DNA of 64,000 nt from Desmodesmus armatus (Eukaryota > Chlorophyta > Chlorophyceae > Sphaeropleales > Scenedesmaceae): contig VIIQ02000625.1 of assembly GCA_007449985.2 (NCBI GenBank), positions 186,001-250,000 on the forward strand. The letters run 5' to 3'. Both the position numbers and the translations under genes were made by a program. This document shows, piece after piece, positions 48,201-59,141 of this stretch (its first letter is position 1; each line of letters begins with the position of its first letter). The notes under the pieces were generated by a model. The model made no database searches. It had not been told where the DNA came from and worked only from the letters and a program-made list of their open reading frames with translations.

Positions 48201-50203
48201 TCAGATCGACACTGCAGCTGCACATCACAGGTGCTGTAAGAAGCAATGATGGGGAGGGTGGGGGTCATGTGGGGTGTGTGTGTGACTCAATTTGACACTG
48301 CAGCTGCACATCACAGGTTTGTGGGAGCAATGGTGGGAAGGCTGGGGGTCATGTGCCACCACCCAGTGGGGGGTGAGGGGGGGCGGGGGAAAGACTCAAC
48401 CTGACACTGCAGCCACACATCACAGGTGCGTGGGCCACCATGAGGGTGTGTAAGGATAGCATACTTACAGGTCAGCAGTAGAACATGAGGAACGTGTGTG
48501 GGTGTATGTGCTAAGAGGGTCTGTGGATGGGATAGGCGGGGTGGGCTTGTTTTGTGTTAGGGGTTTGCCCTCCACCCTCACTGACAGCTTGCCAGCTCAG
48601 TGTTTGCTGGAGCTGCTTGCTGTTGATTGGCAGGATCTATCCTCTTCTTCTCAAACCTCTTTTCCTGGGACGGCTCCCTTATGCACCCCTTGTTCAGGAG
48701 CTTGGCAGATCACTTGCACATGGCGTTGGTAGATTGTGTGCTGTACAACACATGTGTTTGACGCCCTCCGCCTTGATTTTGCTGGTGCTGCCGCATCATT
48801 CTCTCCTTGTGCAGACGGGGCCGACCTCACTTCCTCACTTCACTTGTGTCCTCACTCACTTCCTCACTTCCTCACTTCAATTGCGTCCTCATTTCCTCAC
48901 TCCACTTGCGTCTTCACCCCCTCACTTCCCTTGTGCAGATGGTGCAGATCTCACATACGTCAAGAGCAGCACAGCATCTGCTGCATCTGTCAGCATTTCA
49001 AACGCCAAGGTTGACTACTCCCCAACCAACTCTAAACCCCGTCTGACAACCCTGACCGTGGCTTCCGCCAGCAGCTTGACCAGCCTGGAGTCAGAAGCAG
49101 CAGGAGCCCTGTCTACTGCTGCTGGTGGTGCTGATGAATTCGGGGATGCAGAGGGCAGTGGTGTGGCTGGGCCGACCAGCATGTGCCCTGTGGTGGCCTT
49201 TGCCAGCTTTGCGGCACAGCTGAGTTTCAAGATGGTGCTGCACCTGGCAGTGTTTGGAGGTGGGTGTACACATGTGCTGGTGCATACTGCTGGAGACGTG
49301 GTTTCAGACTGGTGCTACATGCCAATTGCCACCGCGCCTCAAACATTGATGCACGAGTCTGTTGTACCCTGTTGTACCCTGTGAACTGAATTGGACGACG
49401 TCAGTCGACTGCAATGTCATGCACACAGCTTCTTTATAGCGCGCTTGCTTAGCTTGCTATTCGCATTGCCCGATAGCACCTGCACCACCGCCATTCACGG
49501 TTTCTCCTGATGGTATGGTCGTGTGCCAATCCTGCCCGCATGCTGCTGCTGCTGCTGCTGCTGCTGCCTCCACACCCCTGTAGGCTTCATGCTCGGTCTC
49601 TGTATGGCCATTTATGTCGGCCATGCCATGCCCCTTGCCTCTGGCCAGATGCCCTGGCCTACAGCCTACCTAGGCCCAACCTTGGTGCTGCTGCCAGCCG
49701 GCTGTGCTGTTGGCCTAGGCCTGATCACCCTGTGGATAGGCCTGGCCATTGTGCGCCGCACGCGGGGCTGTAACACAGGCCTCACAACTGACAGGAGCCC
49801 AGCGGCTGCGATTGCGGCAATGTCTGGCTGCACCTCTCAGCTGATGTCGGTGGCCAAGAGGGGTGAAGTTGGCGGGAACGGCACTGCAAATGCACCTGCG
49901 TCATTCCTGCTGCAGGTTCCGTCCCTGTCTGGCCCTCCTGAGGTGCTGCCGGTGGTTGCTAACCGCCCGGCGGTTGGCAGTGTGGTTCAGGGCTGGCTCA
50001 GCACCCTGCAGCAGCTGCCTCGTGCCTCTGCCGCTAGGGACACCTCCTGCAGCAACAAGGGCTCTGGCCGCATGTACTGTGTGGTGTACGGCTGCGGGCC
50101 CACCCCGCTTGACCACGACACACAGCTGGCGGTGGCGGCTGTTGCCACAAAGCAGAAGAGCCAGGTGATGCTGCAGTTTGTGCGCAAGGCACAGATGCTG
50201 TGA
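44136..50203 (+). CDS. Ferric-chelate reductase 2, with a frameshift in exon 6
   Basis: Ten exons match ferric reductase 1 one for one: 44136-44215, 44405-44698, 45237-45449, 45859-45909, 46204-46265, 46507-47151, 47490-47617, 47959-48150, 48939-49259, 49584-50203. Exons 4, 5, 7, 8 and 10 have identical lengths in the two genes (51, 62, 128, 192, 620). Exon 6 is 645 bases instead of 646: a G run after SLTR has four G where frame needs five. The frame as written stops nine bases later (KTVV*), before the FAD and NADPH domains. The haem-domain His pairs (YHRWLGQW/LHG and KPLHHFGFWGFMLMG/VAHHW) and, past the shift, GGNGIASALP and CGPTPLDHDT are intact. The rest of the gene has no other damage, so a sequencing error or a very recent mutation both fit. 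It is otherwise predicted to be a plasma-membrane iron reductase like its neighbour. Confidence 0.85.
45187..45226 (+). repeat. CTG microsatellite before the reductase 2 exon 3 acceptor
   Basis: About thirteen CTG units end ten bases before the TCGCAG acceptor (exon starts at 45237). A shorter CTG run (about 49541-49567) similarly precedes the exon 10 acceptor at 49583. Confidence 0.9.
46821..46830 (+). other. Site of the one-base deletion in ferric reductase 2
   Basis: AGGGGAAAGACGG here corresponds to AAGGGGGCAGACGG in ferric reductase 1. One G is missing from the run at 46822-46825. Exon 6 ends and exon 7 starts in the phase expected without the deletion, which confirms that the shift is confined to this exon. 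Confidence 0.85.
48211..48425 (+). repeat. Three extra copies of the reductase 2 exon 8 tail plus donor
   Basis: The exon 8 end ACTGCAGCTGCACATCACAG (48131-48150, followed by GTGCG) recurs at 48211-48230 (GTGCT), 48297-48316 (GTTTG) and 48406-48425 (GTGCG, two substitutions). Spacing is 80, 86 and 109 bases. Confidence 0.9.
48811..48954 (+). repeat. Duplicated acceptor and start of reductase 2 exon 9, with CT-rich minisatellite
   Basis: TTGTGCAG|ACGGGGCCGACCTCAC (junction at 48814) resembles the used junction TTGTGCAG|ATGGTGCAGATCTCAC (48938). Between them is an array of TCACTTCC/TCACTTCA units. Confidence 0.8.
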
Positions 50204-53200
50204 GGGGGCTCAGGATCTGACCGCAGCTGTTGAAGGGCAACGGGGTTGCGTAGGCGTATACGTTGCTGGTCTCCTGATCTTTGCAGCCAGCTGTATCAGG
50301 CCTTGCCTGGAGGGTTAATTTGTCAGCACCCTATAACCTGCTGTGAGCGGTGTGAGGGTAAGCTAGAGCTGTGCTGACTGGGGCTGCGTCAGGCTGCCAC
50401 GAAATCGGTTTGAGCGCATTTGTGCCTGGCAGGATTGCCGGCAGAGTCACAGATATGTGCAGATGTGCAAGGCACAGACATTGTGAGGTGCATGAGGGAA
50501 GGCTTGGCTGTGGTTTTGCAGGTGCCCTGTGACAACTGGTGGCAGCACCTGCGATATCGATTGATTAGACATTGCACCAACGCGATAGAGTTGGTTCCAC
50601 CCTGATTCTTGTCTTGGAAGCTGTCTGCCACTCTGGACTGTGCGGTACAGAGGCAATGGCAGACATTTGGGGCTGTGGAGTGCACATCAGCAGCTTGCTG
50701 CAAGCTGCTGAAACATGGATGTGTGTTAAACACATGAGTTACAACGTGTGTGTGTTGGTTATGTGCCTAGTTTGGCTGTGAGTGTGCCACACCAGCAGCA
50801 AGTTTGCTGTGCTGCATGCTGTGGCGCTGAACCCCCTCCCCCACGCATGGCCCCTACAGATGGCATTTGCATAGAAGTTGAGTTGGCTTTTTTTGGCTTT
50901 TTTTGGAGGCGACAGCTTTGTGTACAGCCCTGTGCATATTCTTTGCCCCAAAATTTGTGTATCTCTTCTGGTTTGCAGACAATGTGTTGTTTGCCTTTTC
51001 TTTCTTTGCTCCCTGGGACAATGAAGTACAGTACAGTAGAGCACACTTGCAAACCTGACATGCTGCACTGCATTGAGTGTTCTCCCGGTGCCATTCGCCC
51101 TCAGCAAAGGACTTCTTGTGCGCAGGGTTTGGTCTGGCACTGGCTGATTTAATGTGTGTGATGCTTGCTGGACAGGGCCAACCCCTGGTGATACCTTCAG
51201 CGCTAGATTGGCGAGTGTGTTCCTGTTACTGGTACTGGTACCGCCTGTGCACTGGTATCGCTTGGCCCTCTGTGCAGGGGTCTTTACAGAGGGACATTGT
51301 GAGTGTGACAGCACGAGCGGAACCTATGTACCTGAAACATGCATTGAAGTTGTGTAGATCGTGGCCCGTTTTGTAGTCTCTCTTGCATTGCTGCTACAGC
51401 TTTGTTACACGACACCCCTCCAGTTGTGGAAGGTAGCCCTGAGGGATTGCTGTCATTGGCGCCTGGCACGGCCAAGCTTGACTGCCACACCCCGCCCTAT
51501 TTGCGAAATTTGTGCTAAGGAAGCGACAGCACGTTCCCGTGCCATGTGCTGACTTGACCCATCAAGTGACACTGGCCAGCCAGGCGCACCGTCTCCAATG
51601 TGCTGTCCAGCTGCGCATGCGCATGCATATGCATGTACGGCCCCCTGGTGCACGTGCGGGCGTGGTGGGGATGTGGGTGACTGAATGCAAGTCAAGCACA
51701 GCCTTGCCTGTCAAAATCAATGCGGAGTGCTTGGCACTCCTGGGCCTCGCCCTCCTCTCTTTTTCTTGCTGTTGTTGTATCCATCTTCATGCTGTGCTGC
51801 TGCAGCCGCAGCGCCACTGCCGCAGAGGTTTTGTGAGGGCTGGCAGGGCATCAGACAGATTGCTACAGCTATACTAGCTGGCTGGACTGAGTACTACTGG
51901 CAGTGTAGCAGGCGCAAGCTTGGCGCAGATGCTACGCCTGATACATGCTGTAGTTGCTGTAGGGCGCCTCGATTCTGCTACCCCGCAAGCTGATTTTGCC
52001 CACTTCCTTGCTAGCCCACAAGCAAGAGCCAGCAAGTGAGTGTACACTAGTGTGCTGTTGTTTGCCTTGCCTGTTGATGTTGGGTTCCTCTGCTGACATG
52101 GGGTGCATACACTACCTCCTGTACTACCAATGGTTGCTAGTTGCTTGTTGCACCTGCATGCACAGATGGCTGTTCAGCCAGTCATGTTGCCTGATGCGCC
52201 TGCCAAGACACGAGAGCACATGCTATGGTGAAGCAGAAGTGACGATACCTTTCAAGGATGCTGGATGCTGAGTGTAACACACGGTTTGAACCCAACAATT
52301 CCTACAACTTTAAATGCCGGAAATGCCGGATGCCGAGGTGCTGACAACTGTCATGTGGCAAATCAACATGGACACCATCAACACTGTGTGAAGGTGGCAG
52401 CATGCTGCAAGAGGTCTTCATGGTGCGCCAGGTTGGAGGCAGCAACTAGCTGCGCCAACTCCGCAGGCTTCCTATCCTGCACACAAACAGAAGTGGATGG
52501 GTTCTGAGCTGCAGCAACGTCTAACTGTCGGCATTTTTTGAAAGCAAGTATGAATCGGACACCACCAAGGGGCACCGGCAATGCAGGTCGGTCCGAAGGT
52601 CGGGTCGTCTGGTGAATCGTAGAGACATTTATCGACTTGGCCCGGTGTCTATGAGCTCTTACAAAGTCTGGACCCTGCAGTTGTGCAATTGCTTTCCAAA
52701 TCTGCTGTGCCCACGCATCCTGTATGTCTCGGACCACTGTCACTTGACTGCAGGCTGGGCTGTTGCTTGTGTTTTATTGAGAGTGTTGCGTGTAGATGTG
52801 GTCAGGTGTCATGTGTTGGTCACGTGGGTTTGTAGAATGCGACATCTTTGATGTATGGTGTGCTCAGCTGCTAGCTTGGCACCCAAGGCATTATGCCACA
52901 GCCCCCAGCTGTTTGCTCCAGTCGCGTCCTTGGCAAGTGACCTGAGGTGGACGATGTAACAGGTCCCACCACCTCCAGTGCTGACATGCCCTTCTTGAAT
53001 GTCACTTGGCGCTGTGTCGAGCTTACACACAAACGAGCATGTTGGCTCAAGCCATGATGGCAGCGCCAGCCTGGCGGGGTCTGCGCAATTTCAAAACTGT
53101 GCTTGCACTCCAGGCAACCTTGCAAGCTACCAACAGCTCTATCAGCTCGATCTGATCCAGTCACAGACTGTGATGAGACCTACCCATTGCATTGCTGTTG

Positions 53201-53439
53201 CGTCTGTCCAGGGTTTGCACTTGCAACCCTTGGAGGGTTCCTGGCATTGTCAATGTCAACACGAAGATGAACGACATTGCAAATGCCCCATTAAAACAAC
53301 CCCAACTCTTCCTTGATCGTCTCACTGCGTTTGTGAACGTTTTTTGTGCGCTCGGATCAAGGTGCACAACCACACCACCATCATCGATAGTGGCAACTAC
53401 AGCCAGCTACACCCCGTTTTATAAGACGTTCATTCAGAA
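50204..53439. other. Intergenic DNA; possible decayed minus-strand coding remnant
   Basis: No family is recognised. A minus-strand open frame at 52743-52378 (TVVRDIQDAWAQQIWKAIAQ and onward) has well-mixed, protein-like composition unlike the low-complexity frames elsewhere, and further minus-strand pieces lie up to 53373 (for example WGCFNGAFAMSFIF). This could be a broken transposable-element protein. Confidence 0.3.
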
Positions 53440-56400
53440 ATGCAGCACTGCGTGCATGGCCCCCAGCAGCTGGGTTTGCAACGCACAGCAGTTGGTTGTA
53501 GATCACAGACGGTCTTTGCCCGGTATGTCCGCTGCTGTCCCCTCTCAGGCTGTGCAGTGTTGGTATGCAGTTATCTGAGTGCTTCTCCTTGCCCTTCAGG
53601 CCCCAGCAAGCAGCCCCTCACAAGGCTTGGTGTGGACAGCAGCGGGTGTGCCAGGTAGGACAGGATGATGTCAGTGCCTTTCCCACCTTTCTGTGCAGTG
53701 CCCATGACAACTGCTCCTGACTTCTGGGGGCTATGTGTTGCAGGTTGGTCAGCTATCAGCACAGCAGCAGAGACGTAGCAGCATCGCCAAGGCAACGATA
53801 GATGATCGGGAAATCCAAGAGCTGGTTCGCAAGTTGGAAGAAATGGTGAGTGTGTCTTGTGCTACGTGCTCATACTGTTCAGGTCGTGCATGCACAAAGC
53901 ACTCATACCAAGGCATGCATGCATGCTGCTCATGCTCCATGCTGGTCAAGCTTCATGCAAGGCTGACCCATTCTTGAACCTGTTGAAATCTACTGCTGAC
54001 ATCCACAGCGCCCCATGCATGCAGACACAAATTCCTGGTATGCAAGTGCTGTCTGCATCTGACCTGCATGGTTGTCCTGCATGGTTGTCCTGCACCCAGA
54101 CGCCTGAGCCACCAGTACAGCGGCCCCAGCTTGAGAAAGCTCTCGCCCTCATAGACGAGGCCAACTCAGAAGACCCCACACGGGTCACTGTGGATGGGCA
54201 GTCAGTACCTTACAGGTGTGTATGCATAGGGAATGTGTGTCAAGGCGGGGCTATGAGAAAGTTCAGGTTGCAGCTGGCAGCTGTGTGTCGGTGGGCTGCT
54301 TTGCAACTGGAGCAGCAGCAGCGGCGCCAGGTTGGCGTATTTGAAGGGGGCGTGGTGTGCCTGTGCTTGGTGTGCTGTGTGCTTATCCTGCAGGTTGGCG
54401 GGCGTATATGACCAACTTGGCTGATAGCTGTGCGCTGTTACTCTACCTTGCAACTGGAGCAGCAGCAGCGTCAGGCTGACGCCTTTGTGTGTGGCGCGGA
54501 TCCGTCTGACAGCTGCTGCATGTGCTGTGTGCTGTGCTGATCCTGCAGGCTGGCGTACTCCCGTTGGCTGACGGAGTGGGTGCAGCGCCTTGACCCTAAG
54601 GCATCAGATGAGGAGCTCATCCTGGCCAGGGGCAGGTGCGTGCTGGTGCAGACAAGAGACAGCAGCTGGGGACACCTTGATGCCACACATGCAGACCAGG
54701 GGGAAATGCGAGCATGGCTGGCAGCAGTGCACCAGCTGCTGCAAAGGGATGCCTGCTGTGCTTTCTGGAGGTGCAGCACAATCTGCTCAACAGTCTTGCA
54801 ACAGCAACAGAATGCGTCTATTTGTTCAAGCGTGTGCAGCTGCTGTAAGGGAGCTGCATGGAGGGGCTGTGCTGGCACAAACAGCAGGCTGTGAGGCAGC
54901 TGCTTGATCCAACCACTGCCTCAGCCATCATATCCACTGCCACGGCCATGGTATCAATCCGTGCAGCAACATCGTGGGCTTGCTGTTTGCAGCAGAAACC
55001 TGAGAGCTTGACTTGGTTCGAAGGGGGAGTGAGGTGTGGGGTGGTGGGCTGCCCAGGCAGTCAGAGGCCATGCAAGGCCATGCAAAGGACAGGGGCAGCA
55101 GCCATCGCCTTTCCCTCAATCTAGGCTCTTGTAGTGGGTCGGTCTCACATGGTAGCGTGTGGGCCGCACACCAATGATATGTTTTGTCCTGGGCGTACGC
55201 CTACTACTGCTCCGACTACAAGTGGGCGCTGGAGGGCAGCAGGCTGCCAATTCAGCCATGGCAACATGTTAAGTCAAAAATAACATGTTATTGTGTTGCT
55301 GTAATGTTTGCGCGTGCAGGAGCATCCAGAGCTGGAAGCTTGCTGAGCTCAAGCGGGATGACTATGCACCCAACACGCCCGGCCAGCGGCAGTGGGAGAT
55401 GGACAGGAAGAAGTGGCTGGCCAACCGCCTGGTTGAGGTGGTCAAGGTGTGTTTGGCAGAGGGGATACATGTGTAGCCAACATATAGCCTATATGTTGGC
55501 TGAGTGAACCTGCGAGTGTGCTGATGGCGGGAAATGTCTGTGCAGGACAGCTTGGTCATGTTTGGGGGGAAGGTGGTGACAAGTGGGAATCCGTTTTATT
55601 GTTGAGTGGTACATCTCAGATTTGACAAGCTGGGTGGAGCAAAGGGGTTGACACATGCTGCATGATTGTGTGGTGATTCCACTTGCGGCTAATCACCTGA
55701 TAGGAGCCAGAGCAGGGCCCTGTTGGTGAAGCACTCAGGCCGCATAGCAGTTACTTTGAAGTTTGGTGCAAGTGTCTGCTGCTGCTGCTTTTGAGCAATA
55801 TGCTGCCTTATGCGTGACGAGCTGCACTCATATTCGTGCTGTGCTGTGCTGTGCAGGAGGCCGGGTATGATGAGTCAACTCAGGCCTTGGTTGAGGACGT
55901 CATGATGAGTAAGAACGTACCGGACCCTCGGGACATCCGCAAGTATGACCTCATTGGTGTCCTTGGCATGGTCAACTACCGCCTCCTGAAGGTGTGTGTA
56001 CTGCCTCGGGGGGGGGGGGGGTAAGCTTCTTCCTTGTTGCTGCTTGATTTGTGGCTTCCACTTTTATTGTTAGTGCCTTCCTGCCAAGGATATGTGCACG
56101 ATCATGCTGTGGTGTGTTTGGCATGGTCAACTACCGCCTCCTGAAGGTGACTGTGCTTGACTGGGGGGCGGAGGGAGGGGGTGCTCTCTTGTTGCTGCTT
56201 GATGTGTGGCAGCACACTCAAACAAAGCTGCTTGCCGGCATGGACCATGTGCAAGGCTATGCTGTGGCTTGCTTGGTGTGTTTGTCATGGTCAACTACCG
56301 CCTCCTGAAGGTGACTGCGCTGGCACAGGGGGGTTCTCAACCTTTTCTCTTGTTGCTGCTTTATTTATGGGCCTCGAGGCCCAAGCTAGCTCCGTCTCAA

Positions 56401-57557
56401 TCAAAACTGCCTTCCGGTATTGACCATGTGCAAGATTCTGATGTGGCTGGCTGTCCCTGTTGCTTCACATCTTAGTAAGGAGTGTGCTGAATGTTTAGTG
56501 ACTGGCTGCTGCAGCTGTCCATTCAAGTCCTGCTGCCACCCATGCTGCTGCTGGTGCTGTTGGCACCCTGCGTGCCGCTGTTTTGTCCTGCCAGGCTGCG
56601 TGTACAATTCAGACCCTGGATGATGCGGAGGCGCTGCTGTTCCTGGAAAGAACTGCAATCCCTGCTGCCAACACTGCTGCTGCTGCTGTTGGCACCCTTG
56701 CCGCTGTCGTGTCTTTACCAGGCTGCGTGCACAATCCAGACCCTGGATGATGCGGAGGCGCTGCTGTTCCTGGAGAAGAACTTCAACGAGTTGTTCAACC
56801 GCATGCCGGCAGACGAGGTGGCAGTAGTGTGCAAGCGGGAGCTCAGCAGACTGTCACAGGTGCGGGTAGGGAGGGGGGGATGGCTGGCAGGCTGGCAGGT
56901 ACTAGGTTGTGTTTTGGGGAGGGGTGTGTGTGGCAGCAGTTGGGGAGGGGGGAGCAAGTTGTGCAAGCTTGTGGGCGCTGCAGGGAAGGTCAAGTATTGT
57001 AAGGTTTGATCACCAGCTGGGCTGAGGGCATCATATATTGCGCCCTGCCGGTTGGGGTGACAGGAGGCAGAGCAGGGCTTGCAGTATGTGTGCCAACTTC
57101 CAGGCGTTCCAGCGGACAGGGGTGAAAGAGACTGTCTGCAACGGTGTGTGTTGCTGGGTGGGTGGGTGGGTGGGAGGTGGTGCCAGCAGCGGCGGAGGTT
57201 GCAACAACACGGTGCCGGTTGACCTAGCTGTTGGCTGCAGCGGTCACAATCTTCCCTGATGCTCTCTGCTGGTGTTGGGGACTGCTGAACATTGATAGGC
57301 GGCATGATAAGATAGTGTCCGTCCCTACAACAGATACATCCAATAGGATAGGCCCACCAACGTCATGTGTGTTTGCTGTGCAGAGGGGCATCGTGACTGT
57401 GCTGAAGCAGAAGTGGTCTCCCGTGCAGCAGCGGCTGCTGCAGAAGGTGCTGCCGGTGCCTGGCAAGTTCAACAACATCATGATGGAAGTTGAGGGCATG
57501 GCGGCCGCCAGCACACACCCGGGAGACTGGAGGTACCAGAACTTTGACTACGAGTAA
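53440..57557 (+). CDS. DUF4202 domain protein
   Basis: Nine exons keep phase: 53440-53522, 53600-53654, 53744-53845, 54100-54215, 54549-54635, 55320-55446, 55857-55991, 56722-56859, 57384-57557 (338 residues). The first 28 residues (MQHCVHGPQQLGLQRTAVGC...) contain Arg but no Asp/Glu, so an organelle-targeting peptide is possible. From about residue 88 the sequence follows the DUF4202 pattern: LEKALALIDEANSEDPTRVT, VDGQSVPYRLAYSRWLTEWV, an IQSW segment, AGYDESTQALVEDVMMSKNV, and DDAEALLFLEKNFNELF. The domain's biochemical role is unknown. Two oddities stand out. The segment I recall as QHIxRW in the family reads RSIQSW here, without the His. There is also an extra stretch (KYDLIGVLGMVNYRLLK) before the DDAEALLFLE helix. 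Exon 1 and 2 are less certain than the rest. Confidence 0.75.
56119..56310 (+). repeat. Two extra copies of the DUF4202 gene exon 7 tail plus donor
   Basis: The exon 7 end encoding GMVNYRLLK (ending 55991, donor GTGTGT) is repeated at 56119-56146 (donor GTGACTG) and 56283-56310 (donor GTGACTG). The spacing is 155 and 164 bases. The repeated unit also includes intron sequence with CTTGTTGCTGCTT. Confidence 0.92.
56595..56648 (+). repeat. Extra copy of the DUF4202 gene exon 8 start with acceptor
   Basis: CCAG|GCTGCGTGTACAATTC at 56594/56595 duplicates the used exon 8 start at 56722, 127 bases upstream. About 54 bases are nearly identical (encoding CTIQTLDDAEALLFLE), then the copy runs into different sequence. 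Confidence 0.92.
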
Positions 57558-59141
57558 TTGTGTGGTTGTTGAGGGCAATTGTGTTGCTGTTCACGGCGAC
57601 TAGTCGCATTTTCTGGGTCTTTCACACACGGGTGTCTGGAAGTCCCCTCTTTTCGGGAGGGGTGGAGAGTGATGTCTGGTGAGGGGTGGGGGCGTGGCTT
57701 CTGCAGGGGGTCAGTGCTCCTGGACGCAGGGGTGGTGTAGCACCGTATGGCAGCTCATGTTGTGTACTGTATCGGCTTGCTTGGCAACTTGCTAGCCAGT
57801 TGCACAGCGTTGTGTTGACTGGCTACATTCTTGGTTGGTTGCTGTGTTGCCCTGGGGCTTGGAAGAATCAAGTTGGTTGCAGAGCCAGCTCCTGCATCTG
57901 GGACTTGCCATGACCAGTTTGTGTGCTCAAGCATGGGCTGGTCTGCATAGTGTCCAGTACCCCCTTCCACGTTGTATGGCTGAGCTGTCCGACAGATGAG
58001 TCATCACTGTCAATGCTGTGGTGGTGAGCTGCTTGTACATTATGATGTTTGGTGGAGGGGAAATCTTCAAGACTGCAGCTCAACTGGACCCTGTGCGCAG
58101 TGTAAGGTTGATGGCCGGATCTGAGTGCAGTAGCACCTGCCAGCGGCTGGCTAGCTTGCCAGGTGCCATGCCTGAGCATCATGCTACGGTAACCTTGTTT
58201 CCTGCTACCGCTCAGAGGCACCTCTTCATCTGTGGTTGCCACTCACTGACTCCACAATATAGGTCTTGCATGCATCAGAAGCACTGACAACTGCCACTAG
58301 CACAGCCAGACCCAAAGGGATCAGCATCTCCAGTCAACACTCTGCTCAGCACATGTCTGACTCTGACAATCATTGTACAGGCTGTACTGTGCAGCTTGCC
58401 TCAGAGGCTCTGCTGTGGGATTTAGGGTATTACCCACTGTCTGCAGCACAACACTGCATTGGCAGAATAGCCACTTAGTGTGACTCTCAACATGCAAAAC
58501 ACCTACTGAAACCCCCATGTGATGTCACACTGACAGCAGAGTGCTCCATAACTCAAAACTCACACTGGGTATGAACCCCCGCTCAGCAGCCCCATCAGCC
58601 CCCACACTGGACTCCAGGGGGGGGGGGGTCACATGTGCACTCAGCCAAACTGCCTAGTGGGCACGAAGGCATGCGCCCAATCAACCACCTTGTGGCAGCT
58701 GTCCAGCACAGACTCTGCATATTTGCGCACACCAAGCACGGCCCCATGTGATGCACATGGCATCCGGACACTGCTCAAAGCCACCCCACACAAACCAGAC
58801 TCAAACAGGAACAGGCAGCCTGGCCACTGCCACAGCGCTGTTTTTATGTGTGAGGAAGCAGCAGATCATCTGCGTAGTATGCACAGGCGCACCTATGCGC
58901 GGAAGCTTGGCAAAAATTGCAACACTCCAACCAACAGGGATGGCCCCCTGAGGGCCGTGAAACTGGCATGAGGAAGCATACAACCGCAACAGCCTTGTAC
59001 AGGCTGGCCGGCCCTGGCACCGGGTGATGTCCACCCTTGCCTTGCCACCAATGACCATTGCTGGAGTATCCCAGTCACCCATTTCCCACGCAGGCCATCC
59101 CCACAATACACACAACATGAGTGATGTCCATGTCAGCGGCG
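57558..59141. other. Intergenic DNA between convergent genes
   Basis: No gene is seen. TGTAA at 58101-58105 may serve the DUF4202 gene. A run of about twelve G lies near 58617-58628. Confidence 0.5.
58101..58105 (+). terminator. Candidate polyadenylation signal TGTAA
   Basis: It lies about 545 bases after the DUF4202 stop codon and is the nearest plus-strand TGTAA I found. Confidence 0.3.
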
